A stretch of 64,000 nucleotides of DNA from Amycolatopsis sp. NBRC 101858 (GCF_030269325.1 NZ_BSTD01000003.1:248001-312000); one strand, 5' to 3'; positions 9,038 through 18,369 are shown, counted from the stretch's first letter. The notes: a model not told the origin generated them from the sequence alone. Made by a program: numbers and translations.

Positions 9038-10837
9038 ATGGCCGAGCGAGAGCGGACAGCCGAAAGCGGGACCTGGGGTCCCGAAGACGTGGAGAAGATC
9101 CGGGCGCGGTACCGCGCCGAACGGGACAAGCGTCTCCGCCCGGATGGCGCCGCGCAGTACCTGCTGCCCACGGGTGATCTCACGGCCTACGCGGTGGATC
9201 CGTGGTCGGAGCCGCCCGCCGGGCGTGACCCGGTCACCGACGACGTGGACGCCGTGGTGCTCGGCGCCGGCTTCGGCGGGCTGGTCGCCGGCGCGCACCT
9301 GCGCAAGGCCGGCCTGAAGCGGATCCGCCTGGTGGACATCGCCGGCGGCGTCGGCGGGACCTGGTACTGGAACCGCTACCCCGGCGTGGCGTGCGACATC
9401 GAGTCCTACATCTACTTGCCCCTGCTGGAAGAAGTCGGCGAAATGCCGACCCGCAAGTACGCTCCCGGCAGCGAGGTCCGCGCCCACGCCGAGCGGCTCG
9501 CCGAGCACTTCGACCTGCTGCGCGAATCGTTGTTCCACACCGAAGTCACTTCGCTGCACTGGGACGACGAACTGGGCCGCTGGCGTGTCGGCACCGACCG
9601 CGGGGACGCGTTCACGGCACGCTACGCGGTCATCTCGAGCGGCCCGTTCAACCGGCCCAAGCTGCCGGGCATCCCCGGGATCGAGAAGTTCCGCGGGCAC
9701 TCCTTCCACACCAGTCGCTGGGACTACGCCTACACCGGTGGCGCCGAGGGCGTCAGCGAGTACCCCGGCCTCGCCGACAAGCGGGTGGCCGTGATCGGCA
9801 CCGGCGCCACCGCCATCCAGGCCGTCCCCGCGATCGCCCCGCATTCCCGGGAAGTCCTTGTGGTGCAACGGACTCCGTCGACCGTCGACCGGCGGGACGA
9901 CCGCGAGACCGACCCGCAGTGGTGGGCCGGGCTGGAACCGGGCTGGCAGCGCGAGCGGCGGGAGAACTTCCTCGCCCTGATCACCGGTGGTGTGGCGGAA
10001 GAGAACCTGGTCGGCGACCAGTGGACGGACTCCGCACCGGTCCGGGGCCGGCAACGGCTGCGCCGGGGTACCGGCGAAGACGTGGCGTTCGCCATCGAGG
10101 TGGCCGATCACGAGAAGATGGCCGAACTGCGGGCCCGGGTGGCCGAGATAGTCGAGGATCCGGAGACGGCGGCGGCGTTGCAGCCGTGGTACCGGCAGAT
10201 GTGCAAGCGCCCCGGCTTCAGCGATCGCTACCTGCAGGCGTTCAACCGCGACAACGTGCGGCTGGTGGACACGGCAGGCCAGGGCGTCGAACGGATCACC
10301 GAGAACGCGCTGGTGGTCGACGGGGTCGGCTATCCGGTGGACGTCATCGTGTTCGCCACCGGCTTCGAGATCGGGGCCGATCCCGCCGTGCGGGCAGGTG
10401 CGGACGTACGCGGGCGCGGCGGGATCACCCTCGAGCAGTACTGGGCGGACGGCCTGCGCACGCTGCACGGCTGGGTCAGCCGGGGCTTCCCGAACCTGTT
10501 CCACCTCGGCAGCACGCAGAACGCGGTGTCCGTCAACTTCGTCCACGTGCTCGAGGAGCAGAGCGAGCACGTGGGCTCGGTCGTGGCGGAAGCCGAACGG
10601 CGCGGCGGGGTCCTCGTGGAGCCGGCCGCCAAGGCCGAGGACGGCTGGGTCGAGACGATCCGGGCGCGGGCCATCGACATGCACACGTTCCTGTCCGAGT
10701 GCACCCCCGGCTACTACAACTTCGAGGGCAAACCTAGGAAGCGCGTCGAGTCCTTCGGCGGCGGTCCCGTCGAGTTCCTCGCGCTCGTCCGCGCGTGGCG
10801 CGCCGACGGCGGGATGGAAGACGTCCTCTCCGGCTGA
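9038..10837 (+). CDS. Baeyer-Villiger monooxygenase
   Basis: The product has 599 residues. It has an FAD-binding LGAGFGG, then GGVGGTWYWNRYPG, the complete BVMO fingerprint FRGHSFHTSRW, and an NADPH-binding GTGATAIQ. Length and motif order match steroid- or cyclic-ketone-type BVMOs with an N-terminal extension. ATG at 9038 is preferred to an in-frame ATG at 8957, since the extra 27 residues look like promoter sequence. It is a single-gene unit followed by a strong hairpin and diverges from a TetR gene. The substrate is unknown. Confidence 0.9.
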   Translation: MAERERTAESGTWGPEDVEKIRARYRAERDKRLRPDGAAQYLLPTGDLTAYAVDPWSEPPAGRDPVTDDVDAVVLGAGFGGLVAGAHLRKAGLKRIRLVDIAGGVGGTWYWNRYPGVACDIESYIYLPLLEEVGEMPTRKYAPGSEVRAHAERLAEHFDLLRESLFHTEVTSLHWDDELGRWRVGTDRGDAFTARYAVISSGPFNRPKLPGIPGIEKFRGHSFHTSRWDYAYTGGAEGVSEYPGLADKRVAVIGTGATAIQAVPAIAPHSREVLVVQRTPSTVDRRDDRETDPQWWAGLEPGWQRERRENFLALITGGVAEENLVGDQWTDSAPVRGRQRLRRGTGEDVAFAIEVADHEKMAELRARVAEIVEDPETAAALQPWYRQMCKRPGFSDRYLQAFNRDNVRLVDTAGQGVERITENALVVDGVGYPVDVIVFATGFEIGADPAVRAGADVRGRGGITLEQYWADGLRTLHGWVSRGFPNLFHLGSTQNAVSVNFVHVLEEQSEHVGSVVAEAERRGGVLVEPAAKAEDGWVETIRARAIDMHTFLSECTPGYYNFEGKPRKRVESFGGGPVEFLALVRAWRADGGMEDVLSG

Positions 10838-10842
10838 GGTTC

Positions 10843-10870
10843 GCGGGACCGGGCCCCGGCCCGGTCCCGC
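10843..10870. terminator. Perfect 13-bp stem hairpin between convergent genes
   Basis: GCGGGACCGGGCC and its exact reverse complement are separated by 2 nt, starting 5 nt after the BVMO stop. It lies between convergent genes and could stop transcription from both sides. No U-tract follows, as is common in actinomycetes. Confidence 0.7.
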
Positions 10871-10939
10871 AGCCGTCGCGGAGCGATTCCCTGTCGCGGC
10901 AACGGGTTCGGACACCGACGCGACCTCGCCGGACACGGC

Positions 10940-11377
10940 CTAGACCGTCGAGTCCGCGCCGGTCAGCCAGCCGGCCACCTGCCGGACGTATTCCCGGTAG
11001 CCCGCCAGCGCGCGGGACACGACCGCGGCGGCTTCGTCGGGCTCCACGTCGAGCGAGAGCTGCATGAGCACGTGATGGGGCCCTTCGACGGGCGCGAGCG
11101 CGGCGGCCACCTCCGCGTCGATGAGGCCGATTCGACACGCCGCCTCGAAGGACTCCGCCGGGGTTCGCGGTGCCGACGGCACCACCGCGCAGTTCACCGC
11201 GAAGGCGAGATCGGCCAGCAGCGCGAGGACCCGCTCGATGACGAGGCCCGCGGTGCTGTCCCGGGCGAACCGGTTCCCGTCGATCGGTCCCAGCGACTCC
11301 AGCTGGGTGATCGACCTGCGCATGGTGATGAGGCGGTGCGCCATCGCGGGACGGTCGGGCGCCGGCGGTCCGGTCAT
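10940..11377 (-). CDS. HepT/DUF86-like HEPN protein with altered active site
   Basis: The product has 145 residues and a helical layout like HepT ribonucleases or AMPylated antitoxin partners: RFARDSTAGLVIERVL, then a SFEAACRIGLID segment, and a C-terminal YREYVRQVAGWL. Where the family has the catalytic R-N-x3-H, this protein has GPHHVLMQLSLDVE, so the Arg and the final His are replaced by His and Gln. No MntA-type nucleotidyltransferase gene lies nearby. A nuclease role is therefore doubtful and the function is unknown. It diverges from an acyl-CoA dehydrogenase gene. Confidence 0.6.
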   Translation of the reverse strand: MTGPPAPDRPAMAHRLITMRRSITQLESLGPIDGNRFARDSTAGLVIERVLALLADLAFAVNCAVVPSAPRTPAESFEAACRIGLIDAEVAAALAPVEGPHHVLMQLSLDVEPDEAAAVVSRALAGYREYVRQVAGWLTGADSTV

Positions 11378-11515
11378 CGCGTCAGCCTGCCACGCCCGGG
11401 CGCCGGGCCGCCGCCCGCTCTCCCGCTCGGTGGAACACACACCCGTCACTGTCCCGAAATCCGCAAAAAGGGATACTCTAATGGTCGAGACGGAACGACG
11501 AAACGGAGTGCGCCG

Positions 11516-12622
11516 GTGGACTTCGAGCTCAACGCGGAGCAGCTCATGCTCCGCGAGGCTTCCCGACGAATGCTGGCCGAGCGGGCACCACTGGACCGGG
11601 AGCACATCGACCGGGGCGAAACCGTGTCCGTCCCCGGGCTGTGGCAGCTGGGGGTCGAGCTCGGCTGGACCGGTCTCGCCGTCCCGGAGGGGTACGGAGG
11701 CACCGGCCAAGGCCTGACCGAGCTGATCCTGGTGGCCGAGGAACTCGGCCGCGCCGCCGCGCCCGGCCCGTTCGTGCCGACCGCCCTCGTCGCGCTGGCG
11801 GTGTCCCGGGCCCACGGGGCCGCCCTGCGAGCCGAGGTGCTGCCCGAACTCGCCGAAGGCACGGCCGCCACCTGGGCGTTCGCCGAGCCCGGCCGGGCCT
11901 GGGCGCCCGAGGAGATCGGGACCACGGCCCGCGCGGTCGACGGCGGGTTCGTGCTGGATGGCGTGAAGTCGGTGGTCCAGGACGCGGCGGACGCCCGGTG
12001 GCTGCTGGTGACCGCGCTGGCCGGGACCGAGACGGCGACGCTGCTGGTCGACCGGTCGGCCCCGGGGGTGTCGATCCGCCGGCACCAGGCGATGGATCCC
12101 ACCCGGACGTTCCACGAGGTCCGGTTCGAGGGCGTCCTCGTCCCCGCCGAGCGCCTGGTGGACAGCGGGGCCGACGCGAGCCGCCGGTTGCTCGACGACG
12201 CGTCGATCCTCACGGCGGCGGACGCGCTCGGAGTGATGGAGCGGTTGCTCACCCTCACCGTGGACCACGTGTCGGCGCGGGTGCAGTTCGGCCGGCCGAT
12301 CGGCTCCTTCCAAGCGGTCAAGCAGGCGTGCGCCTCGATGGCGATGGACGTGCAAGCCACCCGGGCGGCCACGTACTACGCGGCGATGGCGGCGGACGCG
12401 GGCGCCCCGGACGCCGCCCGCGCGGCCTGCGCGGCGGCCTCCCAGGCGGGCTCGGCCGCGCGCCGGGTGGCCGGCCATGCGCTGCAGCTGCACGGCGGGA
12501 TCGGTTTCACCTGGGAGCACGACCTGCACCTGTACCTGCGACGGGCCATGGTGGACGCGGCACTGCACGGCGACCCGGCCCAGCACGACGAACGCCTCTG
12601 CGGCCTGCTGCTGGCGGGCTGA
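11516..12622 (+). CDS. Acyl-CoA dehydrogenase
   Basis: The product has 368 residues and three regions: an N-terminal helical domain with VPEGYGGTGQGLTE, a middle beta domain, and a C-terminal helical domain ending in HGGIGFTWEHDLHLYLRRA. That ending is typical of short actinobacterial FadE proteins that often work as heteromers. It oxidises an acyl-CoA to the enoyl-CoA with FAD. GTG at 11516 is chosen because CGGAG lies 8 nt upstream; the longer open frame overlaps the divergent neighbour. A second acyl-CoA dehydrogenase is at 32479-33666. Confidence 0.9.
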   Translation: MDFELNAEQLMLREASRRMLAERAPLDREHIDRGETVSVPGLWQLGVELGWTGLAVPEGYGGTGQGLTELILVAEELGRAAAPGPFVPTALVALAVSRAHGAALRAEVLPELAEGTAATWAFAEPGRAWAPEEIGTTARAVDGGFVLDGVKSVVQDAADARWLLVTALAGTETATLLVDRSAPGVSIRRHQAMDPTRTFHEVRFEGVLVPAERLVDSGADASRRLLDDASILTAADALGVMERLLTLTVDHVSARVQFGRPIGSFQAVKQACASMAMDVQATRAATYYAAMAADAGAPDAARAACAAASQAGSAARRVAGHALQLHGGIGFTWEHDLHLYLRRAMVDAALHGDPAQHDERLCGLLLAG

Positions 12623-12693
12623 GCAGGCTGGGCCGCGTCAGGCCGGTGACGAGCGCGATCCGGGCGGCCAGCCGCCCTGTCACGGGTTTCTCC

Positions 12694-13467
12694 TCAGGCC
12701 ATCGACATGCCGCCGTTGACGCGGATGACGTGTCCGGTCACGAAGCGGCTGGCCGGTGCGGCGAGGTACAGCACGGCGTAGGCCGAGTCGACCGGCTCCG
12801 TGATCCCCGCCAGCGGTGACGCCGACGACATCCGGTCGGTGAGGCTCCCGAACGCCGCATCGTCGGCCGCGGCCGCGCGGGTCATGCCGGTCTTCGTCCA
12901 GCCCGGCGCGATCCCGTTGACCCGGATGCCCCGGGGACCCAGTTCGACCGCGAAGGTGCGAGTCAGCGCTTCCGCGCCCTTCTTCGTCGCGGTGTAGGTG
13001 CCCGTGCCCGCGGTGCTGAAGTCGATGATCGTCGACAGGGTGTTGATGATCGACGAACCGGGTTCCATCACCCGGGCCGCCGCCTGGGTGCCGTGCAGCA
13101 CGCTCTCCAGGTTGACCGCCACGAGGTGCCGGAACTCCTCGGTCGAGACCTCGAGCAGCGGACGGCGGCGCATGATGCCCGCGTTGTTGAGCAGGACGTC
13201 CAGCCGCCCGGCCTCGTTCACCGTCTTCGCGACCAGGTTCTCCACCGCCGCCCGGTCGGCGACGTCCACCTGGGCCGCAATCGCGTCCCCGCCTCCGTTG
13301 GCGATGTCCTTGGCGACCCGCTCGGCCGCTTCGCCGTCGACGTCGGCCACCACCACCCGCGCTCCCGCGGCCGCGAGCACGGTGGCACTCGCTTCGCCGA
13401 TCCCGCTGCCGCCGCCGGTCACCAGAGCGACCTTCCCGGTCAGCCGGAATGCCTCGGTGATGTCCAT
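12694..13467 (-). CDS. Short-chain dehydrogenase/reductase
   Basis: The product is a classical SDR of 257 residues: TGGGSGIG, NNAGIM, a Ser in LSTIIDF, and then YTATK as the catalytic Tyr-x3-Lys. ATG at 13467 is used because GGAGGAG lies 5-6 nt before it; a GTG two codons upstream is too close to that site. It probably interconverts an alcohol and a ketone with NAD(P). It is divergent from another SDR gene at 13608. Confidence 0.9.
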   Translation of the reverse strand: MDITEAFRLTGKVALVTGGGSGIGEASATVLAAAGARVVVADVDGEAAERVAKDIANGGGDAIAAQVDVADRAAVENLVAKTVNEAGRLDVLLNNAGIMRRRPLLEVSTEEFRHLVAVNLESVLHGTQAAARVMEPGSSIINTLSTIIDFSTAGTGTYTATKKGAEALTRTFAVELGPRGIRVNGIAPGWTKTGMTRAAAADDAAFGSLTDRMSSASPLAGITEPVDSAYAVLYLAAPASRFVTGHVIRVNGGMSMA

Positions 13468-13520
13468 GAACACTCCTCCACCGGGTCCGGTAGCCGATCA
13501 CCTCTCGACCCGTCCTGGCT

Positions 13521-13540
13521 TAATTTACTACACTCAATTA
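13521..13540. promoter_or_regulatory. Inverted repeat between divergent SDR genes
   Basis: TAATT and AATTA are separated by 10 nt in a short AT-rich patch of the 140-nt gap. It may be an operator or overlap a promoter element for either SDR gene. Confidence 0.35.
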
Positions 13541-13607
13541 CGTCCGGCCGGTCTCTGCCGCCCCGCTCCGGGCGGGCTGCCCGGGCACCCGAGTGGAGGA
13601 TTCGACG

Positions 13608-14393
13608 ATGACCGCACCCGCCGACCTGATCTTCGACTACCCGAACCTCCTGCGGCTCGACGGCAGGCACGTGCTCGTCCTCGGCGGCGGGCTCGGCATC
13701 GGCCACGAGGCGAGCGTCGCCGCCGCGGCCGTCGGCGCGAACGTCTCTGTCGTCGACACCGACGCGGAACGGGCGAAGCGGGTCGCGGACGAGGTGGGCG
13801 GGCTGCCGCTGGTCGGCGACGTGACGCGCCGGGAGGACGTCGAGCGGATCGTCGCCGACGCCGTCGCCCGCTACGGCCCGCTGCACGGACTGGCGGACAT
13901 CGTCGGGATCTCGGACTTCGCCACCATCGCCGACTCGGGCGACGAGGTGTTCGACCGCGGGATCGCCCGCAACCTGCGGCACGTGTACCTCGCGATCCAG
14001 ATCGGCTCGGCGGCCATGTCCGGTGGCGGCTCGATCGCCGTCGTCGGTTCGATCGCGGGCATGCGCTCGGCGCCGAAACACGCGGTCTACGGCGCCGCCA
14101 AGGCCGCGGTGTCGAACCTCGCCGCGTCCGCGGCCGTGGAGCTGGGCCCCGCCGGCGTACGCGTGAACGTCGTCGCGCCCGGGCAGACCTACACCCCCAG
14201 GATCGCGCAGCGCCACCCCGAACCGGACTACTACGAGAAGGCGGCGCTGCCGGTGCCGCTCGGCCGTGTCGGCGCCCCCGGGGACATCGCGTCCGCGCTG
14301 CTGTTCTTCCTCAGCGACCTCTCCCAGTGGATCACCGGCCAGACCCTGGTGGTGGACGGCGGAACCAGCCGCAACTACCCCTACCCCATCTGA
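13608..14393 (+). CDS. Short-chain dehydrogenase/reductase
   Basis: The product has 261 residues. The nucleotide loop is GGGLGIG, VVGSIAG holds the catalytic Ser, YGAAK is the Tyr-x3-Lys pair, and ITGQTLVVDGG is the usual C-terminus. The ATG follows GTGGAGGATTCG with a good ribosome binding site. The usual NNAG segment is replaced by ADIVGIS, which is uncommon. The stop is followed at once by a terminator hairpin. Confidence 0.88.
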   Translation: MTAPADLIFDYPNLLRLDGRHVLVLGGGLGIGHEASVAAAAVGANVSVVDTDAERAKRVADEVGGLPLVGDVTRREDVERIVADAVARYGPLHGLADIVGISDFATIADSGDEVFDRGIARNLRHVYLAIQIGSAAMSGGGSIAVVGSIAGMRSAPKHAVYGAAKAAVSNLAASAAVELGPAGVRVNVVAPGQTYTPRIAQRHPEPDYYEKAALPVPLGRVGAPGDIASALLFFLSDLSQWITGQTLVVDGGTSRNYPYPI

Positions 14394-14399
14394 GCGCCG

Positions 14400-14431
14400 A
14401 AACGGCGTGGCCCGGCCGGGCCACGCCGTTT
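14400..14431. terminator. Perfect 14-bp stem hairpin, bidirectional terminator
   Basis: AAACGGCGTGGCCC and its exact reverse complement flank a 4-nt loop. A T-rich flank lies on the right, and the A-rich flank on the left reads as T on the other strand. It sits between the convergent SDR (ends 14393) and BVMO (ends 14439) genes. Confidence 0.85.
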
Positions 14432-14438
14432 CTCCGCA

Positions 14439-16364
14439 TCAGACCACGTGGTAGTCGTCCGGGTCGAACCGCTCGTAGAGCTCGTGCTGCTCCTCGAGCC
14501 GCCACGGGATGTTGACCTGCTGGCGGCCGAACTCGTTGACGTAGTAGTTCTTGTCCTTCGAGCCTTCGTCGTACCAGATCAGCGAAAGCATCGCCTCGTC
14601 CAGCCGCTTGTTGTAGTTCTCGAAGACATCCTCGCGCACCGACAGGTACTTGTGACCGCCCTCGATGAGGTGGATGAGGCTCTCGGCGATGTACCGCGAC
14701 CACGTCTCGATCCAGACGATCAGCGAGCCGGCGCGGTTCTGGGAGTTCGGGCCGTACATCACGTACAGGTTCGGGAAGTCCGGCACCGTCAGCGACAGGT
14801 AGGCCCGCGGGCCGCCCCCTTCGGGCTCGGCCCAGCGCTGCTCGAGGCTTGCCCCGTCGAGCCCGCGGTATTCGGTGGGCCACAGGTACTTCTGGACCTC
14901 GAACCCGGTCGCGGTGAACACCACGTCGTAGTCCCGCTCGGTCCCGTCCGCGGCGCGGATACCCGTCGGCGTGAACCGCTCGATGCCTGCCGTGACCAGC
15001 TCGACGTTGTCCTGCAACAGCGCCGAGTACCAGCCGTTGTCCACGATCATCCGGCGGGCCAGCGGAGCGTGCGCGGGGATCAGCCGCTCCCAGAGGTCCG
15101 GGCGATCCGGCAGTTTCGCCTTGATGTAGGCGGTGAGGTCCTTGCGGTAGGAGTCGTTGGCCGCGTTCACCTGGCCGCCCTCGGCCTTCCACGCCGGGTC
15201 CGGCTCCTGGAGCAGCTGCCCGTCGAGGCGCAGGGTGGCGTACGAGTAGCAGTACCAGTTCCAGTAGTAGGGCATGGTGTCGAGCAGCCACCGCGTCTCC
15301 GGCGGGACGGGGTCGCCGTACCGGTCCCGCGGGCTGATCCACTGCGGGGTGCGCTGGTAGACCCCCAGGTTCGCGGCGCGGCGCTGCACCGACGCCATCA
15401 TCTGCACGCCGGTGGAGCCGTTGCCGACGATCGCGACGCGCTTGCCGTCGAGGTCCTCGTCGCCGGTGCACTCCGCGGTGTGGATGATCTCGCCGCCGAA
15501 GTCCTCGATGCCCGGGGCGTCGAGGCGCTTCGGGGTGGCGAACAGCCCGCTCGCGCTGACGACGGCGGTGGCGGTGATGTGCCGTTCTTCCCCGGCCACG
15601 GTGACATCCAGGCCCCAGGTCCCGGCGCCGGTGTCGAAGGTGGCGGCGGTGACGTCCGACCGGTAGGAGATGTGGTCGGTGATCCCGTGCTTTTCGGCGA
15701 TGTGCACCAGGTAGGCCTTGACCTCCTCCGCGCGGGCGAAGTACTCGGTCCACGGGTAGTTCTTCTCGAAGAAGAACTGGTAGAGGAAGATCGAGGTGTC
15801 CACCCGGACGTCGGGGTAGGCGTTGATGTCCCAGGTGCCGCCGAGCGATTCGCGGCGTTCGTAGATCGTGAACGGGATGCCCAGTTTCTTCAGCTGCACG
15901 CCCATCGCGATGCCGTTGAACCCGGCGCCGACGATCGCCACCTCGAACCCGGCGGGGATCTCGGGTTTCCCGTCGGTCCACCGGGCGAGCCGGGGGTGCT
16001 CGTCGAAGGCGGCGAGGTCGCGCCGGTACCGCCACGTCCGCTCGTCGAGCTGCTCGGCCCGGAACGCCTCGTACATCCTGCGGAGTTCGGCGTCCGTGGG
16101 TGCCGTGGTCTCGAAATCCGCGGGCTTGGCCAGCAGGAAGTCCAGTGCCTTCCGGGTGACCAGCTCCCGGTCGGTCTCCGCGACGACGTACTGGGTGAGC
16201 GCCCCGCCGTACATCGGGACGGTGGCGAGTTCGAGCGTGAGCAGTTCCTCGTCGCCGGTCGCCTGGTACAGCGCCATCCGCAGCGCGTTCAGGTCGGCGT
16301 CCGCCAGCGCTCGCCGGACGAAGCCGGCGTCCGGCGCCCCCGGGGCCGTGTCCTCCGTGGTCAT
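14439..16364 (-). CDS. Baeyer-Villiger monooxygenase, 4-hydroxyacetophenone monooxygenase-like
   Basis: The product has 641 residues. An N-terminal extension of about 135 residues precedes the FAD motif GAGFNG (146-151), as in the HAPMO group. GGTWDINAYPDVRVD and the NADPH motif GNGSTG follow. The BVMO fingerprint region reads FGGEIIHTAEC, so the final Trp of FxGxxxHxxxW is Cys. HAPMO-like enzymes oxidise aryl ketones and other ketones to esters. The gene is 197 nt downstream of the enoyl-CoA hydratase gene and probably has its own promoter. Confidence 0.87.
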   Translation of the reverse strand: MTTEDTAPGAPDAGFVRRALADADLNALRMALYQATGDEELLTLELATVPMYGGALTQYVVAETDRELVTRKALDFLLAKPADFETTAPTDAELRRMYEAFRAEQLDERTWRYRRDLAAFDEHPRLARWTDGKPEIPAGFEVAIVGAGFNGIAMGVQLKKLGIPFTIYERRESLGGTWDINAYPDVRVDTSIFLYQFFFEKNYPWTEYFARAEEVKAYLVHIAEKHGITDHISYRSDVTAATFDTGAGTWGLDVTVAGEERHITATAVVSASGLFATPKRLDAPGIEDFGGEIIHTAECTGDEDLDGKRVAIVGNGSTGVQMMASVQRRAANLGVYQRTPQWISPRDRYGDPVPPETRWLLDTMPYYWNWYCYSYATLRLDGQLLQEPDPAWKAEGGQVNAANDSYRKDLTAYIKAKLPDRPDLWERLIPAHAPLARRMIVDNGWYSALLQDNVELVTAGIERFTPTGIRAADGTERDYDVVFTATGFEVQKYLWPTEYRGLDGASLEQRWAEPEGGGPRAYLSLTVPDFPNLYVMYGPNSQNRAGSLIVWIETWSRYIAESLIHLIEGGHKYLSVREDVFENYNKRLDEAMLSLIWYDEGSKDKNYYVNEFGRQQVNIPWRLEEQHELYERFDPDDYHVV

Positions 16365-16561
16365 TCAGCTCCTTTCGGGACGGTCCCGCACATCGGCACG
16401 AGCCGCGGATCAGGCTCGGCGGCCCCGATCCGGGTCGCCCGACAGCGGAATCCATCGTCGCCCGGCACCGCGGCGGGCATAAGGGCGCGACACCACTGAG
16501 CGGGACAGAGCGTGCATGAGCTCGATCACGGCGTGGCCGATTGCGTCGAGCTCACCGGGGT

Positions 16562-17356
16562 TCAGCGGACCGTCCACTTGGGACGCCGGAAGGTCTCCCG
16601 ATCGACCTGGGCCATCCCGGCCGGGTTGCCGAGCTGGGTGTAGGACAGCCCGGTGCGCAGCGCCTGGGTCCGCCCGGAGTCGAGCGACTCCCAGATCGCC
16701 CGCACACTGCCCTGGATCGCGACCGGTGGCTTCGCGGCGATGATCCCGGCGAGCTCGTCCGCGCGCTTCCACAGACCGGCGCGCGGCACCACCTCGCTGA
16801 CCAAGCCGATCTGCAGCGCCCGCTCGGCCGAAAGCCGTTCGTCCAGGCCCAGCAGGGTGATCCGCAGGGCCTCGCCGAGCGGGACCCGCCGGGCGAGGCC
16901 GATCGGTTCCAGCGCCGCCGTCATCCCGTAGCTGACGTGCGGGTCGAAGAACGTGGCGTCGTCCGAGCAGATGATGATGTCCGCCTCGTTGAGCCAGTAG
17001 AAGGCACCGCCCGCGGCCATCCCGTGCACCGCCGCGACGAGCGGCTTCCACACGCGGTTCAGCTTGGGGGACAACGATTCGCCCGGGTCCACGTCGTTCC
17101 AGAGGTTGTCCGGGTGCCGCAGCCGCTGCTTGACGTCGACGCCGGTGCTGAAGGCCTTGTCCCCCGCGGCCCGCAGGACGACGACGTGCACGTCGTCGTC
17201 CGTCTTGACCTCCTCCCAGATCAGCGCGAACTCGTCACACATCTTCTGGTCGAAGCTGTTCAGCGCCTCGGGCCGGTTGAGCGTGACCGTCGCGATGTGG
17301 CCGGCGGTCGTGTAGGTCACCGTCGTCAGCTCGTCCGGCTTCGGTCGGTCGGCCAT
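16562..17356 (-). CDS. Enoyl-CoA hydratase/isomerase family protein
   Basis: The product is a crotonase-fold protein of 264 residues. LNRPEALNSFD is the N-terminal signature, STGVDVKQ forms the first oxyanion segment, and KPLVAAVHGMAAGGAFYWL forms the second. The usual Glu of the hydratase region is hard to assign in FFDPHVSYGM, so hydration, isomerisation or C-C hydrolysis are all possible. It follows the VOC gene by 16 nt in a three-gene leftward operon. Confidence 0.85.
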   Translation of the reverse strand: MADRPKPDELTTVTYTTAGHIATVTLNRPEALNSFDQKMCDEFALIWEEVKTDDDVHVVVLRAAGDKAFSTGVDVKQRLRHPDNLWNDVDPGESLSPKLNRVWKPLVAAVHGMAAGGAFYWLNEADIIICSDDATFFDPHVSYGMTAALEPIGLARRVPLGEALRITLLGLDERLSAERALQIGLVSEVVPRAGLWKRADELAGIIAAKPPVAIQGSVRAIWESLDSGRTQALRTGLSYTQLGNPAGMAQVDRETFRRPKWTVR

Positions 17357-17372
17357 CGTGATTGCCTTTCCG

Positions 17373-18332
17373 CTAGCCGCGCGGGTCGCCGGGGACCGGT
17401 GCTGTGGTGAAGATCCACGGGATACCGAGCGCGGTACGGGGGTCCGCCACGATCGCCTCGTCCGTCCGGGTGCGGAACGCGACGCCCTGCGCGTCGAGGT
17501 GGGCCGCCACCTTGCCGAGGTCGGCGACCCGGAAGGTGATCGTGTGGTAGGTGTCGTGCGGCCGCGTCGTCTGCCAGTCGGCCCACGCGTCGGTGCCCTC
17601 GTCCGGTGTCCCGTATTCGAGGATCGAGTCCGACAGCTGAACGTACGTGCTCGTCAGACCGAGCAGCTCGTTCCGGCCTTCGTGGATCACCCGGCCGCCC
17701 AGCGCCGTGACGACGACCTTCAGCGCGCGGTCGAGGTCCCCGGTCAGCACCGTGTGGTGCGAGGTGTGGTCGATGCCCAGCACGGGATCGCCGGAGGCCG
17801 GCGGGAGCTCCCAGCCCTCCTTGATCCGGGGGTCGAGGGGGAACGGGATGGTGGGCAGGAACTCGTAGCGCAGGCCCGCGGTCTCCGGGGTGGTGAAGAA
17901 CAGCGGCAGGGTGCCGTTCGCCGAGCGGGGTACCTCGGGGCCGCCGCCCGGATCGTCGTTCTGGCCGACCGTGCCGATGCCCAGGTCGTTGATCGCCGTG
18001 TAACAGGCCTGCATGTCCGGCACGTACCAGCCGAACCCCTTGAGGTGCGGCGTCTCCACCGTCGGGTAACGCTGGATCCCGCCGGTGACGTAGCGCTTCG
18101 GGTCGATCGTGTCGAGCAGCAGGTCCGCGATCGGGGTGAACGTCGAATAGTCCTGCGGGTAGCCAGGGGTCGGCGGCCGGCCCTGGTTCATCAGGGCCAT
18201 CGGCAGGCTCTCGCGGCCGAGCACTCGCTCGTACCACGCCTCGGCCTCGTCCAGGCTCAGGACGTGATGGCTCGGGTGGTACATCCGGCCGACCCGGAAA
18301 CCGGCGATGTCCAAAGTGCGCACTGCGGTCAC
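17373..18332 (-). CDS. VOC-superfamily protein, extradiol-dioxygenase-like
   Basis: The product has 319 residues and two VOC modules. The first begins MYHPSHHVLSLDEAEAWYERVLG and the second GIDHTSHHTVLTGDLDRALKVV, each with candidate His ligands. A Glu-containing strand (LRYEFLP, or ILEYGTP in the second module) could complete a metal site. Ring-cleaving dioxygenase, glyoxalase-type or decarboxylase roles are possible. It lies between cyclase-family and enoyl-CoA hydratase genes in one operon. Confidence 0.7.
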   Translation of the reverse strand: MTAVRTLDIAGFRVGRMYHPSHHVLSLDEAEAWYERVLGRESLPMALMNQGRPPTPGYPQDYSTFTPIADLLLDTIDPKRYVTGGIQRYPTVETPHLKGFGWYVPDMQACYTAINDLGIGTVGQNDDPGGGPEVPRSANGTLPLFFTTPETAGLRYEFLPTIPFPLDPRIKEGWELPPASGDPVLGIDHTSHHTVLTGDLDRALKVVVTALGGRVIHEGRNELLGLTSTYVQLSDSILEYGTPDEGTDAWADWQTTRPHDTYHTITFRVADLGKVAAHLDAQGVAFRTRTDEAIVADPRTALGIPWIFTTAPVPGDPRG

Positions 18333-18369
18333 GTGTTCTCCTTTGCTGGTCCGAGCCGGACGAGGGTCG

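Noticed and set aside
10940..11377. HepT as an active toxin of a HepT-MntA pair
   Set aside because: The catalytic Arg and His are replaced and no nucleotidyltransferase gene is adjacent.
11072..11515. Upstream extension of the acyl-CoA dehydrogenase frame
   Set aside because: It overlaps the divergent HepT-like gene, lacks a ribosome binding site and does not align with the family; GTG at 11516 is better supported.
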